64,000 nucleotides of DNA. It comes from Spisula solida. Taxonomy: Eukaryota > Mollusca > Bivalvia > Venerida > Mactridae. Numbering within the stretch: the stretch's first letter is position 1; the number at the start of each line of letters is the position of its first letter. The stretch spans positions 14,356,817 through 14,420,816 of the forward strand of contig OX365957.1 in NCBI GenBank assembly GCA_947247005.1, written 5' to 3'. Positions 59,548-64,000 of the stretch are shown piece by piece. Made by a program: the position numbers and the translations under genes. The notes under the pieces were generated by a model that was not told where the DNA came from, did not search any database, and saw nothing but the letters and a program-made list of their open reading frames with translations.

Positions 59548-60230
59548 TTATCCAATATCCAGCAAATATTTCTGAGTAAGACTGCAACTGCTAATGGAAA
59601 GATTTCTAAATTCATCAAAATTCTTTATAGATAAATAACCAAGTTCTTTATAAACATCAGCACACACGCTTTCCATTCCCTGAACAATCTTCCAATCCAG
59701 TGACTTTCTCCACCAGAAAGCTGTGTTCTTAGATCTCTCAGTCGCCTGATTATTTGGCGTGAACACCGGTAAACTCTTCACTTTGGAGTACAATTTCTCA
59801 TCCAGACTCATACCAACAAATCGATACATAGCTTTCACTTTTTCAAAAGGTTCTTCATTCATATCTTCATAGAAGAGGAACTTAAAACGGTCCGGAAACT
59901 TTTCCAACATTTTTTTTCCTTCAAGAAAGTCGTACAGCATTCGATCACAAAGTCCTTTGGCGTTGTCAATTATTGCCCCGTACGAGTTCGTTGGATACCA
60001 CTTTGTGGTAATACGGGAATTAATAATGGCGCGAGGATCACGGAATAAATGAAATACTTTCAAGTTTTGCCTGTAATTCAAAAGATGTTCATATAAGTCA
60101 GTGCTTAGACGCAAAACCTTTGCCACGCGATGTGTAGCGTTCTTGCATTTCCTCGGAATATATTTACCCACACACACCATTGCACGTCCACCGTGACGCA
60201 TACACGTTCTTACAGCATCCCAACTAGGAC
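59548..60230 (-). CDS. Carbohydrate 6-O-sulfotransferase-type protein, terminal exon with 3'-phosphate-binding motif
   Basis: Terminal coding exon, 227 codons, ending in a stop at 59548-59550. It begins PSWDAVRTCMRHGGRAMVCV after acceptor TTTAAG|GT. It contains NLKVFHLFRDPRAIINSR, the 3'-phosphate-binding motif of PAPS sulfotransferases (LxRDPRAxxxSR). It also has FKFLFYEDMNEEPFEKVKAM, matching the conserved Y-E-D-L...P...V...IY.F.G, and a C-terminal KELGYLS, matching the family's LGY. With the two upstream exons 324 codons are visible, against roughly 380-480 residues for whole CHST proteins. No frameshift or stop is seen, so the gene looks functional. No canonical AATAAA was found on the minus strand within about 250 bp after the stop. 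Confidence 0.93.
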
Positions 60231-60287
60231 CTTAAACATGACAAAATAATAAACTAGTGAAAAATACAATAACCTAATACCAGCACG

Positions 60288-60680
60288 TACAAATATCTAC
60301 AGGCCTAAGAAATAATATCACAAAATACAGAGTTTTGAAATTCCCCATCATCCGGTCATTACTATATAATTATATAAGAGAACAGGTTGGAAACGCATTT
60401 TTTCTGGCCCCTGCATGCTTCCATTATTCAACGCATCATCGGATCGGGAAACGGTTGCAATCGAGTCTAGACGTGAAATATTACACAAAACAATAAATAT
60501 ATCTATGATTTACCGTGTTTAAGTTACATTTTAGGCAATATCCGTAAACGAGTGGCTTTTTTGGATTTCATGACTGTCGTTTCCAACCTGTTCTCTTTAC
60601 CTACTGTAATGACCGGATGATGGGGAATTTCAAAACTCTGTATTTTGTGATATAATATCTTAGGCCTGTGATATATTTGA
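60288..60680. mobile_element. Foldback MITE with about 105-bp inverted ends, in a sulfotransferase intron
   Basis: ACAGGCCTAAGA, AATACAGAGTTTTGAAATTC and CCATCATCCGGTCATTA on the left recur inverted on the right, as does AGAGAACAGGTTGGAAACG. About 165 bp lie between. Confidence 0.88.
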
Positions 60681-60730
60681 CACTAGCACGTATATTCATA
60701 TGTCACTCATGTATCAATGGGTTACCAAAA

Positions 60731-61004
60731 TCATAGACACGTGGTTTCAAATTATCTGAGTCAAAATTATCCAAGTGTACCCTATGTAGAGAGAAGGTTG
60801 GGTAGCGGCCATGTTTAGCCGCAACGGATATGACGTTCCGAGAGCTGGTACCCAATATTTCTACAGTTGTCACAGCAAACACGGATACCAGTTCCTGTAA
60901 CGTCATATCCGTTGTGGCTAACATGGCCGCTGCCAAACCTTCTCTTTACATAGGATACACTCAGATAGTTTGAACTCAGATGATTTGAAACCATGTGTCT
61001 ATGA
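60731..61004. mobile_element. Palindromic MITE, ACCCTATGTA family, copy 2, in a sulfotransferase intron
   Basis: The inverted ends are about 100 bp each: TCATAGACACGTGGTTTCAA, then AAATTATCTGAG, CCCTATGTAGAGAGAAGG and AGCGGCCATG on one side, with complements on the other. It is in the opposite orientation to copy 1. Confidence 0.85.
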
Positions 61005-61099
61005 GCAAAACATAAATTTTTCTAAAGGTACTACGCTAACGCAGATTACTATCAAAATATCAAATATTTAAAAAAAATCATTGCAATCTGGTTTGTTTA

Positions 61100-61220
61100 A
61101 TGAGTGCATTACAAACACAAACCTAAAGCACCGATATTACACGAATTGCTGGGGTAATTATTGATATATTCAATGAAAGAACCTTGTAATATATTCATGT
61201 ATAAATGTTACAGAATCGCG
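61100..61220. repeat. Dispersed family S, partial copy in the sulfotransferase intron
   Basis: ACCTAAAGCACCGATATTAC and AACCTTGTAATATATTCATG match copy 2 at the same spacing. Truncated on its left. Confidence 0.6.
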
Positions 61221-61282
61221 TTTATACATGTATCTCCGCACTATATAACACAAATTCTAACTGAATAAATAAAACATCTTAC

Positions 61283-61395
61283 CACCAAGTTTAACAACTG
61301 TGTTTGGTTCCAATACTTGTCTATCGAAGTCATTGTAAAGACAGTCATAAAATTTGTTCAATATTTTCATTGCCATTACCAGAGAACCTTTGAGA
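61283..61395 (-). CDS. Carbohydrate 6-O-sulfotransferase-type protein, short middle exon
   Basis: A 113-bp exon between the PAPS-loop exon and the terminal exon. It reads LKGSLVMAMKILNKFYDCLY, then NDFDRQVLEPNTVVKLG. In CHST proteins the same place holds a helix of the type LLxxLYxCDxxxLxxxF, and the spacing fits. The acceptor is GCCTTTTCAG|T with a good pyrimidine tract, and the donor is GGTG|GTAAGA. One base enters and one leaves; the final G joins GT of the terminal exon to give Gly. The call depends on the phase agreement on both sides together with the match, because the exon alone is short and its family segment is variable. Confidence 0.8.
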
Positions 61396-61458
61396 CTGAA
61401 AAGGCAAGGGGAACAATCAGTATTACTATGGGCAAGACCGACAACTGCAGCGTCTTCC

Positions 61459-61536
61459 ATTCTGATCACATCGGCCTTTATGCATTGCAATGTTTATTTA
61501 CCGGAGACAAACGGAAATGGCCGAGCTTTCACGATT
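61459..61536. repeat. Segment shared with 54507-54570, in a sulfotransferase intron
   Basis: ATTCTGATCACATCGGCCTT and ACAAACGGAAATGGCCGAGC, about 64 bp upstream (minus-strand sense) of the middle sulfotransferase exon. Origin unknown. Confidence 0.6.
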
Positions 61537-62484
61537 GTAGCATCTTCGTGTAGAAAGATAATACAAAGTCGGACAGGGAAGACAGCACCATGGAATTACA
61601 GCACCGTGGACATGGCCGATAATTACCGAAAGGCGCGCAATGCATTATGGGTCTTCAAGTCATAATTCGGCTCTATTTAGACTTGCCTTTCCATTTTTTG
61701 TATGATCTTTGACAGCACTCAACTTAACCAGCCGAGCACAGAAAACAACAACATCACATACAACCATTACAGCACAATGCCCAACACATTACCGGACACG
61801 AAAGTGAACTGCCAAAGTTCCAATAAACTCGATTATTCAGGATCTGTCTTCTGTATAGGGAACGCCGAAGACTTTGGCGGGAATTGAAACTGAATTCATT
61901 TCCAATACTAGTATGCAGAACTTCGCTTTTTGTATTTTCAAAATGCTACGTTACATTACTTCATAAATTAAGCAGTAAGTAAAGCACAGCACACGTATCT
62001 ATACAAGTATTGTTTATTGCCATAACATGTGTAAGATAATGCTAAAGTTATAAGCAGTATTCGTTATATCGATACAGCGAAATTCGCTCAGTATATTCAA
62101 TTTTCTATAGAGGTAGGGAACGTCGAAGGCATTGGCGGGAATTGAAACTGAATTCATTTGCAATATGCAGAACCAAAGAATACGAGAAAATATTCTTTGG
62201 CAGAACTTCACTTTAGGTATTTTCAAAATTGTTATACAAATGTAATCCAGTTTCACGGTAAATATGTTTACTGCCAATAACGAAAAGAGTACCACTCGTA
62301 TTTACTATTATATTGACAGAAACACCTTACACAAACTTGTTGCCATAGAAACGGTCTTCGGTAACAGTATTTCCAGGTTCAACAGGCCTGAAAAAAAGTT
62401 AAAATCAAGTTTGGCGTAAGAAATATCAACTTTCTTAACTATTATATTATTTATCATTATGGTTATTATTTATGCATTTGTTTA

Positions 62485-62582
62485 TATTGGTATATGAATA
62501 TAATGCGTAATAATATTGGTATATGAATATAATGCGTAATAATATTGGTATATGAATCTAATGCGTAATAATATTGGTATAG
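62485..62582. repeat. Tandem array, 29-bp unit, about 3.3 copies
   Basis: TATATGAATATAATGCGTAA, then TAATATTGG, at 62491, 62520 and 62549. The same unit occurs at 63296-63453. Confidence 0.9.
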
Positions 62583-62704
62583 TTCGATTTCGAGCATTGA
62601 GCCGTGACTGCACTTTTAAAGTTTTAACCATTAATCGATATAGGTTGGTGTAGGTCTAATGGAAAATGTAAGTAATATAATTAAGGCCAACTATTCCATG
62701 TGTC

Positions 62705-62786
62705 TGAATGGTCGTGACGGTATATCGCTTGATACATTGTAAAATAACTTTTGTCTGACCAGGGCAAGTTCGAATCTCACCAAAAA
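62705..62786 (+). repeat. tRNA-like module in a sulfotransferase intron
   Basis: TGGTCGTGACGGTA in A-box position and AAGTTCGAATCTC as B box, followed by an A run. No good acceptor stem. Confidence 0.4.
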
Positions 62787-63096
62787 AAAATTATATTTAC
62801 ACATTTTTTGATTTATAAATGCACATAACTTGCAATATCCGTGTTAAAACAGTATGTGACAAGCCATATTTGTTACATGCTTCAAAATATTTTTAAACTT
62901 GCATGTGTATTGTAGAATGTTATGACGGCTAATCAACGTAATACAGGTTGTCAGTAAACTCGGAATATGGAAACGATCGCTATTAGTGAAAATGAAAAAT
63001 AAATTGAATCAACACATTTTCATGGATTAATTAAAAAAAAGAAACTTTAGTTTATATACTCTTTAAATAACACAAAATAATGAATTAAAAATATGA

Positions 63097-63172
63097 GCGA
63101 ATGTGGAATTTGAACCACCGAAGTTCGGGTTAGAAATCCTGAACGTTGCCGACTGCACTAAACTGTAATTTG
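63097..63172 (-). repeat. tRNA-like module in a sulfotransferase intron
   Basis: On the minus strand CAGTTTAGTGCAGTCGGCA sits in A-box position, with an anticodon-like hairpin and the B box GGTTCAAATTCC. The stems contain mismatches, so it is read as a relic. Confidence 0.45.
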
Positions 63173-63295
63173 ATAACAAACAGGTATATGTAAGAATCAC
63201 ATCATTAAATAATGGCATGCGAACGTAATAAACTATGGTCTACCTGCCAAAATGGACTAGTCCGATAGGTCATGGCTCAGAGTTCAAAATTGAAC

Positions 63296-63453
63296 TATAT
63301 ATGAATATAATGCATAATAATATTGGTATATGAATCTAATGCGTAATAATATTGGTATATGAATATAATGCATAATAATATTGGTATATGAATCTAATGC
63401 TAATAATATTGGTATATGAATCTAATGCGTAATAATATTGGTATATGAATCTA
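63296..63453. repeat. Tandem array, 29-bp unit, about 5.4 copies
   Basis: Same unit as 62485-62582, with alternation of TGAATATAATGCA and TGAATCTAATGCG and one 2-bp shorter unit. Confidence 0.9.
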
Positions 63454-63778
63454 ACATAATATAAATCTCAAATGTATGGTAACACAAGTTATGTAAAACT
63501 ATAAATATAGCGCTTGCATTGTCTTTTTCGTGTAAAAACATTCATAAGTTGCCCTTTATCCATGAATTATATACCAGCACACGGATGTATGATGTATTGA
63601 TAATAATTTTATTAATTTATCTATTATTAATAAATCATATGATGTAAACAACCGTACGTTCATTTGAAATATTGTCCAATTACACGTTGTTATATGGATA
63701 TTATGTTTACAATAATTAGTTATACACATTCCAATTAACAATTAATTAATTATGGATGGAGTTATGTAACATATTTAC

Positions 63779-63956
63779 CGGCAAGAGTATCTGTCCGATC
63801 TACATAACGTAGAATTGCCTCGCCAATACACCCAGCGGGCAACTTTCCACAATGGCTCATACAAGTAGAACGCATCGTCCCGGGCCCCCAGGACAATACC
63901 AGACAGTGTACTTCCACCTCGCATGTAACTGTTCAACACTACGTCATAATATTTTA
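63779..63956 (-). CDS. Carbohydrate 6-O-sulfotransferase-type protein, exon with the 5'-phosphosulfate-binding loop (partial gene)
   Basis: Most 5' visible exon of a Golgi carbohydrate sulfotransferase, which moves sulfate from PAPS to a sugar hydroxyl. The translation runs VKYYDVVLNSYMRGGSTLSG, then IVLGARDDAFYLYEPLWK. MRGGSTLSG sits at the family's RSGSSF PAPS-loop, and FYLYEPLW matches the conserved F(Y/F)L(F/Y)EPL(W/F)H. The acceptor is TTCATTACAG|TA and the donor is CCG|GTAAAT. The entry phase is 1 and the exit phase 2; CG plus T of the next exon gives Arg. The N-terminal cytoplasmic tail, membrane anchor and stem must be encoded beyond the right edge. The paralogue (CHST1 to CHST7 type) and the acceptor sugar cannot be decided from this part. 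Confidence 0.88.
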
Positions 63957-64000
63957 CTGTAATGAAACATAAATTGACAGGGTTAGGTGAGAGTGACGTC

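Larger units (their letters stand above)
60231..61282. other. Sulfotransferase intron, 1.05 kb, with two foldback elements
   Basis: Intron between the terminal and middle exons, bounded by donor GTAAGA and acceptor TTTAAG. About two thirds of it is two palindromic MITEs (60288-60680, 60731-61004) and a fragment of dispersed family S (61100-61220). Confidence 0.8.
61396..63778. other. Sulfotransferase intron, 2.4 kb
   Basis: Intron between the middle and PAPS-loop exons. It carries a segment shared with 54507-54570, two arrays of the same 29-bp unit, and two tRNA-like modules. No further exon was seen, and the phases of the flanking exons already agree. Confidence 0.75.

Overview
This is an animal nuclear segment, AT-rich, with few coding exons and very long introns. 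The organism is most likely a bivalve or another mollusc. The reasons are two genes split by phase-matched spliceosomal introns, and repeat families typical of bivalve genomes: pearl-like elements with internal tandem cores, (GTAA)n-tailed short elements, an RTE-like LINE, mariner relics and many palindromic MITEs. The species cannot be assigned from the sequence.

Two protein-coding genes are supported, both on the minus strand and both incomplete here. The first is a calsyntenin gene. Four consecutive exons (44726-44875, 25033-25225, 16312-16520, 4079-4225) encode the two extracellular cadherin repeats and the start of the segment leading to the LamG-like region. They join in phase into 233 codons through introns of about 19.5, 8.5 and 12.1 kb. 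The 5' exon with the signal peptide was not identified, and the LamG-like, membrane and cytoplasmic exons lie beyond the left edge. The second is a carbohydrate 6-O-sulfotransferase-type gene. Exons at 63779-63956, 61283-61395 and 59548-60230 join in phase and carry both PAPS-binding motifs and the C-terminus. Its N-terminal transmembrane exon or exons lie beyond the right edge. Calsyntenin acts on neuronal membranes and the sulfotransferase in the Golgi; the sequence gives no evidence that they work together.

The rest is intron and intergenic DNA filled with repeats. 1-16 kb: dispersed families, pearl-like element 1, three tandem arrays (78, 99 and 31 bp units) and several foldback elements. 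15.3-16.3 kb: a cluster of palindromic MITEs beside calsyntenin exon 3, whose 3' splice site is itself tandemly duplicated. 17-25 kb: 70-bp and 40-bp arrays and an inverted pair of MITEs. 25-44 kb: pearl-like element 2 with six cores, more MITEs, and irregular and 41-bp arrays. 44.9-59.5 kb: 5' side of calsyntenin, with a decayed RTE-like LINE (50603-53188), a 350-bp foldback MITE and two adjacent mariner-like elements with degenerate transposase heads. 59.5-64 kb: the sulfotransferase gene, with foldback elements in its introns and two arrays of one 29-bp unit.

I found no clear new biological system. The observations most worth checking are the duplicated splice acceptor next to calsyntenin exon 3, the recurring P-Q MITE junction, a 98-bp structured insertion with an 11-bp target-site duplication, and the LINE that lost its reverse-transcriptase palm in frame.
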